A DNA stretch of 24,642 bases, from the IMG/VR virus record IMGVR_UViG_3300030108_000482, positions 1-24,642 of that record; one strand, written 5' to 3'. Positions 17,152 to 24,642 of the stretch are shown one piece after another. The stretch comes from a virus. Positions within the stretch are counted from its first letter, which is position 1. Every line of letters begins with the position of its first letter. The notes under the pieces were generated by a model. It did not search any database. It was not told the DNA's origin and worked only from the letters and a program-made list of their open reading frames with translations. A program made the position numbers and the translations under genes.

Positions 17152-20054
17152 TGCCTATATGGTCACCAGCATTTTTTGGTTCAGGCGCGTCATCTGACTT
17201 CGTTATTGAAGACTCAGTCTGGTTTGATGGGACTGGTGGTGCGGATGTCTTGCAACGAACGCCATTTGTAGCAGGAACCAGTAACAAGAAGTTTGTTCTA
17301 GCGGGGTGGATGAAATGCCTTACAGACACTCCTGCAAACTATACATTAGTCGGAAACACGGGTGCAGCCGATAACACGGTGTTGATTTGGGGAAACGACA
17401 CAGGATCTTGGCGACTTCGTTGGACTAACTCAATTTCTACAGTTTTTCAAACTGGCGATTTATCGCGTGATCCAACGGCGTGGCTGCATTGGTGCTTGGC
17501 AGTAGATACGACACAATCTACGGACACGAATCGAGTTAAGTTTTATCTTAACGGCACGGAGGTCAATAACTACGGCTCAACAAGTTACCCCGCACAAGAT
17601 GCTACTACACTTTGGAACAGCACAACGACTCAAGAAATTCATCAAGCTGGTGGCCCACCGATGATCCTTGCCCAGCTTGTAAACCTTGACGGTCAAAGTA
17701 TTGTTGGGGGTGATCTTGCAATTACTGATCTGGTCGGTTCGGATAGAAACGGTGTTCCGATCCCGGTTGATGTTTCTGGATTAACATATGGTACAAACGG
17801 CTGGCTTTTAAACTTTGATCAATCCGGTTTGTTAGGCGCAAGCAGTAATTCTTCGACAAACCCAACTGTTTCATTCTTGGGTTCAGATGTGCAAGGTCTG
17901 GGGTCTACCCATACGGTTTCAAATGCCACACTTGGAACCGCTGCAAGCAACCGTAGCATCGTCATTGCGGCAGGGGGAGCAAGAAATAATGCTGGAACAA
18001 GAACCGCTACTTGTACAGTAGGTGGTGTTACTGCAACAGAGATAGTTAGAAGTTTTGGAACTAACCCTAATTGCTTATATTTCTTTATTATTGACGTACC
18101 CAGTAATACGGAAGCAGATATTGTTGTAAGTTACAGTGGTGGTAATAATAATATGGATGCTTCTGGTATTGCTTGGTGGCGTGTGCTTGATGCTGGTCAA
18201 CCTATATCAATAAGCACTGCTAATGCTGATGGATGGTCAAGTTTACCTATCACAAATATAGGACAGAGCGGTGACGTAACATTATATGGATTATTCGACA
18301 GTGGAAATGTTACTGCTTTTAATTGGTCAGATGCTACAGAAAGGGCTGATCACTCTAATATAAGAGGTAGTAGCACAACCTTTTTAAGTTTTACCGCCGC
18401 TGATTATTCCTACACTAGTGGAGAAAGCCACACAGAAACAGTTACCACTGCGAGTGGTTCAGGTAACGAAACAAGTTTTGCTGCAATTACACTTAGTAAT
18501 AATAATTCATTTGCATCAACCAGTTTAGCCGCAGCTAATCAAATCACCGACACGCCTACTGATGATGCTGAGACGATTGGAAATTATGTAACTTGGAACT
18601 CAGTAGATAAAGATAGCAACGTCACTTTATCAGAAGGGAATACAGTAGCAGAACAAGATAGCAATACTTCATTCAAAAATGTTTTTGCAACGCAAGTTGT
18701 TCCTAGTAGTGGCAAATGGGTTTGGGAGATTAAGCAATCCGGTGGTCAGCCTTTTGCAGGATATGCGACAACCGGAGTAGCTTCTACGGATGTGTCGCGA
18801 TCTATTGGTCGGAGTGGCTCTGGCGCAATCACTTTTGATTACCAAACAAGCTCTAACAAGATTAGGAAGTTCGGCGGTGGAACAACAGAAGCTGACTATG
18901 CTACTAGCGTGAGTATGTCTAGCGGTGAAGCATTTCAGTTTGCAATAGACTCAGACGCCGAAGAACTAGAGATTTTTGTTAACAATACGCAAGAAGGAAG
19001 CACATTAGACATAAGCAGCTTAACAAAGCCCTATAAAATTATATCGCAAATTGCTTCAAACGGAACGGTTGATCATACGTTAGTTGCGAACTCTGCTGAT
19101 TTTGAAAATAACGTACCAACAGGATACAAGACTATAAACACCGCCAATCTCCCAGCTCCCACGGTGAAAGACCCTGATGATGGATATGTTCAAGTGCTCG
19201 ACACTGGTGCAAATATTCAATCAGCGTTGGCTACGGCACGATCTGGTTACAGCACATACATGGAAGTATTTAAAGATTTAGATAGCACTACGATATGGCA
19301 AGTTCGTTTTTCCGATGATACCAGCAACGGTCTCGATTTTGAAAGCACCGCTGCCAAAACTACATTTGCTGCACCTTCTGGCTCTAACAATTTTCTTGGT
19401 TGGGCGTTTAACATGAACGCAACCCACGGGATGTTCACCGCTGAAGTCAGCCATACGAACGGCTCAGATACCAACACTGCACATTCGTTAGGTGCAGGGT
19501 TAAAGATGGCAGTCGTTAAAATCACAAATACAACTGGTGCTTGGTATTGGAGACATCCCGGCATGACATCAGGCTACAACATCGAGTGGAATCAACACAC
19601 AACGGGTGAACAAAACAGTAAATTTTATGCAGACATTGATGACACAAACGTCATCGTAAAATCAGCCGCACCAACTGGAACGTATCGCGTCATCGCGATT
19701 GTTGAAGTCGAAGGATTTTCAAGCCTAGCAACAATGGTAGGTAATGGTAGTGCTGATGGACCTTTTGTCTACACCGGGATGCAACCAGAGTTCATGATGT
19801 GTCGTCGTCACACAGGCGGTGTAAATACATTCGCGTATGTTCGCCAAGGCCATAACCCAGAGAATACCATGCTTGAATTTGATGATCCGGGGGGAACGTC
19901 TGTTAATACGGGTGCAGATAAAGATTGGTGTGCTAATGGTTTTAAGCAAAGAACAGATAGTAATGACTTTAACCAAGATACGGTAAGAAACTTTTTTTGG
20001 TCAATAGGGCGTCCCTTTGGCGGGTCTGGAGTAGCGCAGGCAAAGGCGAGGTAA
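17151..20054 (+). CDS. Large mosaic tail fibre / receptor-binding protein
   Basis: 967 aa. The N-terminal MPIWSPAFFGSGASS is followed by a LamG-like jelly roll (about 20-225: VWFDGTGGADVLQRTPF, FVLAGWMKC, VKFYLNGTEV, WLLNFDQSGLLG). Residues about 238-452 are a separate beta module (THTVSNATLGTAASNRSIVI, CTVGGVTATEIV, FFIIDVPSNTEADIVVSYSG). The sequence then returns to the usual LAAANQITDTPTDDAETIGN linker and a SPRY-like domain (about 510-660, SSGKWVWEIKQSGGQPFAGY). The C-terminal domain ends with VGNGSADGPFVYTGMQPEFM and NGFKQRTDSNDFNQ (a region I remember as DUF7483, unverified). Likely host-surface binding. The inserted module is poorer in G+C than its flanks. Confidence 0.8.
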   Translation: MPIWSPAFFGSGASSDFVIEDSVWFDGTGGADVLQRTPFVAGTSNKKFVLAGWMKCLTDTPANYTLVGNTGAADNTVLIWGNDTGSWRLRWTNSISTVFQTGDLSRDPTAWLHWCLAVDTTQSTDTNRVKFYLNGTEVNNYGSTSYPAQDATTLWNSTTTQEIHQAGGPPMILAQLVNLDGQSIVGGDLAITDLVGSDRNGVPIPVDVSGLTYGTNGWLLNFDQSGLLGASSNSSTNPTVSFLGSDVQGLGSTHTVSNATLGTAASNRSIVIAAGGARNNAGTRTATCTVGGVTATEIVRSFGTNPNCLYFFIIDVPSNTEADIVVSYSGGNNNMDASGIAWWRVLDAGQPISISTANADGWSSLPITNIGQSGDVTLYGLFDSGNVTAFNWSDATERADHSNIRGSSTTFLSFTAADYSYTSGESHTETVTTASGSGNETSFAAITLSNNNSFASTSLAAANQITDTPTDDAETIGNYVTWNSVDKDSNVTLSEGNTVAEQDSNTSFKNVFATQVVPSSGKWVWEIKQSGGQPFAGYATTGVASTDVSRSIGRSGSGAITFDYQTSSNKIRKFGGGTTEADYATSVSMSSGEAFQFAIDSDAEELEIFVNNTQEGSTLDISSLTKPYKIISQIASNGTVDHTLVANSADFENNVPTGYKTINTANLPAPTVKDPDDGYVQVLDTGANIQSALATARSGYSTYMEVFKDLDSTTIWQVRFSDDTSNGLDFESTAAKTTFAAPSGSNNFLGWAFNMNATHGMFTAEVSHTNGSDTNTAHSLGAGLKMAVVKITNTTGAWYWRHPGMTSGYNIEWNQHTTGEQNSKFYADIDDTNVIVKSAAPTGTYRVIAIVEVEGFSSLATMVGNGSADGPFVYTGMQPEFMMCRRHTGGVNTFAYVRQGHNPENTMLEFDDPGGTSVNTGADKDWCANGFKQRTDSNDFNQDTVRNFFWSIGRPFGGSGVAQAKAR

Positions 20055-20061
20055 TAAGAGC

Positions 20062-20178
20062 ATGGCGCAAAAAGTAGAGGCCAAGATAGCTAGGAAAGTA
20101 ATTCGTCGCAGAAACAAACCTGTTTATCTTCGGCACCGGAAGAAGTTGGGTCCAAAGTCGCATATGCGCGTAAGATAG
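20062..20178 (+). CDS. Basic micro-protein (38 aa) in the fibre region
   Basis: Short frame MAQKVEAKIARKVIRRRNKP, then VYLRHRKKLGPKSHMRVR, with one acidic residue (Glu6). It fits neatly between the fibre gene and the fibre-chaperone-like gene, 7 bases after the former's stop and followed by 14 bases to the latter's start. Strongly cationic and probably helical in its first half. Unknown function. It is less certain than the coupled basic genes near the portal because its start lacks a strong ribosome site. Confidence 0.5.
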   Translation: MAQKVEAKIARKVIRRRNKPVYLRHRKKLGPKSHMRVR

Positions 20179-20192
20179 ATTGGAGAAAGATA

Positions 20193-20867
20193 ATGACCAC
20201 AGTATACAAAGTTAATGGTCAAACAATTAAACCGGGCCGCGCATGGAGAGATGCGGACGGCACTCTACAGCCTAAGAACTGGCAAATTTGGTCTGCTGAT
20301 GAGAAAAAAGCGGCGGGTATTTCTGAGGTTGTAATGCAACCGTTCCCCGATGAGCGGCTTTATCTATCCTCGCACAATGCAGATGGCAGTGTAAACTCAA
20401 CACCTTTATCCTTAGACGATACGGTGCGTCAGACAGAAGTGCGAAACTCAGACGGAGTGTGGATTTTCTTAGATCCCGATAATAAGGAGGTTCTCGACGC
20501 TGATAGAGTCGAAGACGTCAAGTACACGCATAAGATGGAAGACGTCTTAGATGCTGACGGGAATAAAATTATAACTCCCGGTGTGAAAACGAAATTAAAG
20601 GATGAAGTAAAGAAACAACAAGAATCACTTCTTTTCCAAACTGATTGGGCGGTGGTGAGGAAGGCTGACAAAGGCACTGCTATACCGTCCAATATACAAA
20701 CATGGCGGGACGCCATCCGCACCAAAGCAACAGAGATGGAAACAGCCATTGACAACGCTGCGGACACGGCGGCGGTTGAGGCTTTGTTTCTCAAGTGGAC
20801 AACGGACAGTGACGGCAAGACCACCAAGTCCGGTATTTTATATGATTGGCCTGAACTCGGATCTTAA
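20193..20867 (+). CDS. Tail-fibre assembly / chaperone-like protein
   Basis: 224 aa. An N-terminal region MTTVYKVNGQTIKPGRAWRD, NWQIWSADEKKAAGISEVVM and DERLYLSSHNADGSVNST is followed by a charged middle (DPDNKEVLDADRVEDVKYTH). The helical end holds KKQQESLLFQTDWAVVRKAD, WRDAIRTKATEMETAIDN and FLKWTTDSD. The end, with (S/L)L-x-x-T-D-W-x-(V/I)-(V/I)-R-K-(A/D) and W-R-x-x-(I/L)-R, is like the C termini of phage tail-fibre assembly chaperones and DUF4376-type proteins. It follows the large fibre as such chaperones usually do. GGAGAAAG lies upstream. The role is inferred from this pattern and position. Confidence 0.65.
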   Translation: MTTVYKVNGQTIKPGRAWRDADGTLQPKNWQIWSADEKKAAGISEVVMQPFPDERLYLSSHNADGSVNSTPLSLDDTVRQTEVRNSDGVWIFLDPDNKEVLDADRVEDVKYTHKMEDVLDADGNKIITPGVKTKLKDEVKKQQESLLFQTDWAVVRKADKGTAIPSNIQTWRDAIRTKATEMETAIDNAADTAAVEALFLKWTTDSDGKTTKSGILYDWPELGS

Positions 20868-20869
20868 TC

Positions 20870-23155
20870 ATGCCACTGACTAAGATTACTTTTAAGCCAG
20901 GTATAAACAGAGAATCGACATCGTATGCCGCTGAAAACGGCTGGTTTGATTCTAACCTCATACGATTTCGTAAGGGGCGCCCTGAGAAGATGGGTGGCTG
21001 GCAGAAGATTAGTTCAAACTCAGTAACGGGTACAACCCGATCTCTTCATACTTTTTCTGCGCTTGACGCTTCAAAGTTTATGGGCGTGGGCACAGAGAAA
21101 AAGTTTTTTATAGAAGAAGGTGGCACGTTTCATGACATAACGCCTTTGAGGCGTACACAGACACTAGGGTCAAACCCGATTACAACGGGCTCTTCTAGTA
21201 GTAGTGTGATCACCATCACAGACACAAACCACGGTGCTCGAACAGGTGACTTTGTCACGATATCTGGGGCAACAACAACGGATGGAATTACGGCGGCTCA
21301 GATAAACCTTGAGTTTGAGATCACCGTAGTTAACTCAAACACGTATACGGTGACGACAACGGGCAGTGCGTCTTCTGGCAGTACAGCTGGAGGTGGATCT
21401 TCCGTTGTTGCGGCATATCAGATCAGTGCGGGTCTAGGAGTTGTGGTTCCTGGCACAGGTTGGGGCGCGGGTCTATGGGGTGGTTATAATAGTTCTTTCT
21501 CTGAGACAACGCTTGATGGTGCGATTAACAACTCTGTCACGTCTTTCTCTCTAACCTCTGCAACAGATTTTGAGACAGCTTCTACAACGTTATCTGCGGA
21601 TATAACTGACGTAAGTACATCAATACCTCTTACGAACTCTTCGTCATTTCCAGCCAAGGGAACGATCTTGGTTGGTAGCGAAAAGATTGAATACGGCAAC
21701 AATAACTCAAATGTCCTTTCTGACCTTACACGTGGCGCGGACAGTACAACGGCCGCCGCCGGCAGCAGTGGTGCGAGTGTGACGTTTGTTGGTCTTATGT
21801 TGATTGACAATGAGCTTGTCCAATATACAGGCAAGAGCACAAACACCATAAACGCAGGGGTAGTTCGCGGCGTTCGTGGTACAACGGCGGCAGCGCATGA
21901 CGATGACGCTCCCGTTAAAGAAGCAAACGCCTTCGTAGGATGGGGCGAAGCTGCGAACATAACGACAGACGAGGGTTCAAACATTCGTCTCTGGTCCCAA
22001 GACAACTGGGGCGAAGACCTTATCTTCAATGCGTTCGACGGTACGATTTACTATTGGGATCGAACATTAGGAGTAAACGCCAGAGCGACCAGTCTTGCGT
22101 CACAGACCGGCGCGTCAGACGCACCTACGATTGTTCGTAAGACAATGATCTCCACAACAGACCGTCATGTGGTCTGCTTCGGCTGCAATCCTCGAGGTTC
22201 TACGGAACAAGACTTACTTGAAGTGCGCTGGTCTGATCAGGAGGATCCATTCAATTGGACGCCCACAGTTACGAACACGGCTGGTGGCGTTCGCTTGTCT
22301 GCTGGCTCGGAGATCATTACTGCTGTCAAGACTCGACAAGAAATATTGATTTGGACGGACGTTAACCTTCACGCCATGCGGTTTGTTGGTCCAGACGATA
22401 TCTTCTCTTTTGCGCTTGTTGCTAGTAATACGTCGATTATAGGTTTCAACGCCGCTGTGACTGTGGGGGACCGTACTTTCTGGATGGGCCGTAACAACTT
22501 CTATGTATACGCTGGTCGATTGCAGGTCATACCATGCACGGTTCTAGATCATGTGTTTTCAAATATTAACACAGCTCAGAACTTTAAATTTTTCGCAGCG
22601 TCGAACAAACTTTTTGATGAGATCTTTTGGTTTTATGCGTCAGCAAGTTCCGATGAGATCGACAGGTACGTTAAGTTCAATCATGTTGAAGGAACTTGGG
22701 ACATTGGGACCTTGGCTAGAACGGCTTGGGTAGACTTAGGGGTTCATGACAACCCAAGAGGTGCGGGATCTGCTAGTAGCTCTGAGTTTATTTATTCTCA
22801 TGAATCTGGTCAGAACGATGATGGCAGTGCTATGAACTGTTTTATTGAGTCTGCCGACTTTGACCTTGGTGACGGCGAACAATTCATGTTTGTAGATAAA
22901 CTGATTCCTGACGTTCGGCTAAGTGACACCAGCGGTGATAGCAGTGGATCAGTAGACTACGTTATAAAGACACGCAACTTCCCCCTTGAATCCCTGACCA
23001 CGAACTCTACGAGCACGATTGTCAGTTCTACTCAACAAGCATTTATGAGAGCTCGAGGCCGTCAGGCGGTTGTGAGGATTCAGAGTGATTCTACCGACCT
23101 CAATTGGACATTGGGTGATCTTCGTCTGAACCTTAGACCTGATGGGAGACGGTAA
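20870..23155 (+). CDS. Tail hub / nozzle protein, P22 gp10-like
   Basis: 761 aa. It starts MPLTKITFKPGINRESTSYA, then ENGWFDSNLIRFRKGRPEKM and GGWQKISSN, the typical opening of marine podovirus hub proteins. Later blocks, DEGSNIRLWSQDNWGEDLIF, NAFDGTIYYWDR, RHVVCFGCNPRGSTEQDLLE, VRWSDQEDPFNWTPTVTNTA, EILIWTDVNLHAMRFVGPDD, FWMGRNNFYVYAGRLQVIPC and NHVEGTWDIGTLARTAW, give the beta-propeller-like pattern of P22 gp10 and T7 gp12. Between them (about 105-350) lie beta modules, including two copies of an (E)-x-(I/V)-x-Y...RG-x-x-x-T-x-A-A unit at about 271-306 and 315-349. The protein would close the tail tube below the adaptor. Confidence 0.8.
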   Translation: MPLTKITFKPGINRESTSYAAENGWFDSNLIRFRKGRPEKMGGWQKISSNSVTGTTRSLHTFSALDASKFMGVGTEKKFFIEEGGTFHDITPLRRTQTLGSNPITTGSSSSSVITITDTNHGARTGDFVTISGATTTDGITAAQINLEFEITVVNSNTYTVTTTGSASSGSTAGGGSSVVAAYQISAGLGVVVPGTGWGAGLWGGYNSSFSETTLDGAINNSVTSFSLTSATDFETASTTLSADITDVSTSIPLTNSSSFPAKGTILVGSEKIEYGNNNSNVLSDLTRGADSTTAAAGSSGASVTFVGLMLIDNELVQYTGKSTNTINAGVVRGVRGTTAAAHDDDAPVKEANAFVGWGEAANITTDEGSNIRLWSQDNWGEDLIFNAFDGTIYYWDRTLGVNARATSLASQTGASDAPTIVRKTMISTTDRHVVCFGCNPRGSTEQDLLEVRWSDQEDPFNWTPTVTNTAGGVRLSAGSEIITAVKTRQEILIWTDVNLHAMRFVGPDDIFSFALVASNTSIIGFNAAVTVGDRTFWMGRNNFYVYAGRLQVIPCTVLDHVFSNINTAQNFKFFAASNKLFDEIFWFYASASSDEIDRYVKFNHVEGTWDIGTLARTAWVDLGVHDNPRGAGSASSSEFIYSHESGQNDDGSAMNCFIESADFDLGDGEQFMFVDKLIPDVRLSDTSGDSSGSVDYVIKTRNFPLESLTTNSTSTIVSSTQQAFMRARGRQAVVRIQSDSTDLNWTLGDLRLNLRPDGRR

Positions 23156-23322
23156 TGGCCAAGCTTCTTGATCAGGAGCTTCCACAAGCTCCCGTCACAT
23201 ACGAGGTAGAGGTGTTCGACCTTATCTTTAGCGATGTCGAACGAGCTCTTTCAACAAAAGAATTTCCTAGCGTTGTAGCGGATCGTGACGATGTCCATAG
23301 CATAAACTGGTTCATGAGCTAA
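23155..23322 (+). CDS. Small acidic protein (55 aa), unknown
   Basis: Reads MAKLLDQELPQAPVTYEVEV, then FDLIFSDVERALSTKEFPSV and VADRDDVHSINWFMS. Acidic, no membrane segment. The start overlaps the hub protein's stop (TAATG) and the stop overlaps the next ATG, which supports real translation. No family recognised. A small hub- or fibre-associated protein is likely from context only. Confidence 0.58.
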   Translation: MAKLLDQELPQAPVTYEVEVFDLIFSDVERALSTKEFPSVVADRDDVHSINWFMS

Positions 23323-23642
23323 TGGCGATTGCGTACAAAAATGTAACCACTTTAGTGGGTAGCACAGGGGATATAACGGTGTACACGTGCCCTAGTGTTA
23401 CGCAGTCTATAATCAAGAACATAAATTTGTATAATAGCCACAGTGGGACTATAGTGATATTCCCTAAGATTACCGATAGCTCCGCATCTGTTACGGCTAC
23501 TTTGCAGAAGATAAGTCTCGGAACTCTCGCACAAACGTCCCTTGCTGGACCTTTTGTATTGGAAGCAAGTGACGTTCTGATATTGAACTGTGACACTGCA
23601 TCCAAGATTTTTGCAGTAGCTAGTATATTAGAGGTGTCGTAA
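23322..23642 (+). CDS. Small beta-rich tail protein (106 aa)
   Basis: MAIAYKNVTTLVGSTGDITV is followed by YTCPSVTQSIIKNINLYNSH, SGTIVIFPKITDSSASVTAT, TSLAGPFVLEASDVLILNCD and KIFAVASILEVS. The pattern of alternating hydrophobics with N-L-Y-N-S-H-S-G and a late V-L-E-A-(S/N)-D-x-L strand is one I know from short virion proteins in marine phages that sit near fibres or ejection proteins. It is a single beta-sandwich by appearance. It is coupled at both ends by TAATG. Structural role likely, exact position in the virion unknown. Confidence 0.68.
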   Translation: MAIAYKNVTTLVGSTGDITVYTCPSVTQSIIKNINLYNSHSGTIVIFPKITDSSASVTATLQKISLGTLAQTSLAGPFVLEASDVLILNCDTASKIFAVASILEVS

Positions 23643-24642
23643 TGCAGGCTGTAGGACCTAAATACGAAGGGGAGCCCACCGTAGAGGCGCTTGCAAACGG
23701 CCTTGCTTCACTAGGTCGATACGGTGATTCCTACATGGTTCACGCCGCCGAGGGCGAGACGGTTGTTCCGAAAGAAGTTCTGGAAGCGAACCCCGGCCTG
23801 AAGAACCAGCTTCTCTGGCAAATGAAGATGATGGGTATTGAGAACCCGAATCGCTACGTTGTGGGTAGCGAGTTTAACTCAATTAACCCAGTCACAGGTC
23901 AGCCTGAATTCTTTTTCAAGAAGGTCTTCAAGGCCGTCAAGAACGTATTCAAAAAAGTTCTACCCGTCGCTGCTCCCATCATTGGTAACATGATTGCACC
24001 GGGTATCGGCGGTCCTGTCGCCGCAGCTTTGAGTGCGAAGCTGACAGGGGGCTCCATGAGCGATGCCCTCAAACAAGCCGCGTTTGCCTATGGGGCGCAG
24101 ACCCTTGGTTCAGGAATCATGGGCGCTACAGGTGGGGGTGGCATGTCTGGCTTTATGGAGGGACTCAAGAGCGGAGCTTTGGCGCCTATTGAAGCAGCAA
24201 GCAATATCTTTGCATCAGGGCCCACGAATCCTTTACAGCAAGGTATCTTTGGCAATGTGAACGCTGCTACACGTGGCCTTAACGTAGATACGATCTTCCC
24301 GCAGTATGATCCTAATGCTGCTGGAGTTGTAGGAACGTCCGTTGCAACGCCAAGTGGGGTAGCAAGCGCGAATACGGGAGTTCCAAGTGGACAACTTCCA
24401 GCAGGGCCACCTCTTCCCGGCGCTATGACGATGCTTAGTGAGCCCACTAACGTAGCCTCTTCAGGATTCTTGAGTGGTATTTCTCCGGGCGTAATGGACA
24501 AATTAAAGGTAGCAGGTATTTTAGGCGCTGGAGGGCTCGCTCTTGGTGCTCTAACTCAAGAAGAGGTATCTGAGTTTGAAAGTATGCAGCCGAATGATCC
24601 TAGAAGAGCAGTGTATGATCAGTATAAGAACCTGACTCCTGA
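23642..24642 (+). CDS. Putative internal virion / ejection protein, 3'-truncated by window edge
   Basis: ATG 23642 overlaps the previous stop, and the frame stays open to the last base (333 full codons). The N-terminal region has YMVHAAEGETVVPKEVLEAN, then GLKNQLLWQMKMMGIENPNR and YVVGSEFNSINPVTGQPEFF. This is followed by a cationic amphipathic segment FKKVFKAVKNVFKKVLPVAA and a Gly/Ala-rich hydrophobic stretch (IIGNMIAPGIGGPVAAAL and later GAQTLGSGIMGATGGGG). Further on it is Pro/Ser/Gly-rich. The EGE(T)VVP(K)EVL...NPNRY(V)VG and FFFKK(V/I)FK pattern is shared, from memory, with marine phage proteins of unknown role. Membrane-active composition and location after the tail hub suggest an ejection protein that crosses the host envelope. 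Inference. Confidence 0.65.
   Translation, partial: MQAVGPKYEGEPTVEALANGLASLGRYGDSYMVHAAEGETVVPKEVLEANPGLKNQLLWQMKMMGIENPNRYVVGSEFNSINPVTGQPEFFFKKVFKAVKNVFKKVLPVAAPIIGNMIAPGIGGPVAAALSAKLTGGSMSDALKQAAFAYGAQTLGSGIMGATGGGGMSGFMEGLKSGALAPIEAASNIFASGPTNPLQQGIFGNVNAATRGLNVDTIFPQYDPNAAGVVGTSVATPSGVASANTGVPSGQLPAGPPLPGAMTMLSEPTNVASSGFLSGISPGVMDKLKVAGILGAGGLALGALTQEEVSEFESMQPNDPRRAVYDQYKNLTP

Noticed and set aside
24088-24501. Minus-strand open frame of 137 codons near the right end
   Set aside because: It is antisense to the continuous + strand frame from 23642, which has a coupled start and a protein-like composition. The Ala/Gly/Pro-rich + codons create long antisense frames.

Overview
This window is the structural (head and tail) half of a tailed bacteriophage genome. 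Thirty-seven genes are supported. All lie on the + strand and are packed almost end to end; the longest non-coding gap is about 120 bases, downstream of the major capsid gene, so there is no gene-free stretch over 300 bases. I found no tRNA, integrase, IS element or CRISPR array. The portal, scaffold and HK97-like capsid genes, the P22-like short-tail proteins (gp4-like adaptor and gp10-like hub/nozzle) and the absence of a tape-measure gene within the window point to a podovirus. Many of the small proteins look like families I know from uncultured marine phages of Alphaproteobacteria (SAR11/SAR116/roseobacter type). That host guess is inference.

Layout. (1) 1-2668: an island of small membrane or secreted proteins. 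It holds a two-helix protein (partial), a C-terminally anchored coiled-coil protein, two N-anchored coiled-coil proteins of i-spanin-like topology, two mini single-helix proteins, one secreted protein with a signal peptide, and a GTA-type 3TM holin-like protein. This is probably the lysis/envelope region, although no endolysin is in view. (2) 2061-4338: a run of very basic Lys/Arg-rich small proteins of 43, 69, 90, 68 and 99 aa, with one ordinary 226-aa conserved protein among them. (3) 4339-10899: head module, in the order portal, four small genes, GroES-like co-chaperonin, scaffold, head-associated protein, 214-aa virion protein, major capsid protein. (4) 10900-14704: a hairpin-rich leader, a jelly-roll decoration-like protein, small head proteins, the gp4-like adaptor, a neck protein and a second adaptor-like protein. 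(5) 14704-23642: appendages and hub, namely repeat-rich fibre proteins, a 967-aa mosaic fibre, a fibre-chaperone-like protein, the gp10-like hub/nozzle and small accessory proteins. (6) 23642-end: the start of a protein with a cationic amphipathic segment, a candidate ejection protein.

The most striking non-coding signal is a perfect 16-bp palindrome at 6716-6731, directly after the portal stop codon. It is identical to the bacterial chromosomal centromere site parS, which is bound by ParB. No ParB-like gene is present in the window, so the site may recruit host ParB or a ParB encoded elsewhere in the phage. Other notable features are the GroES homologue in the capsid operon, a hairpin that could hide a perfect Shine-Dalgarno sequence downstream of the capsid gene, overprinted hydrophobic genes at 1214-1333, and domain insertions in the fibre, adaptor and hub proteins.

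Recognition of families is from memory of sequence motifs. No database search was run.
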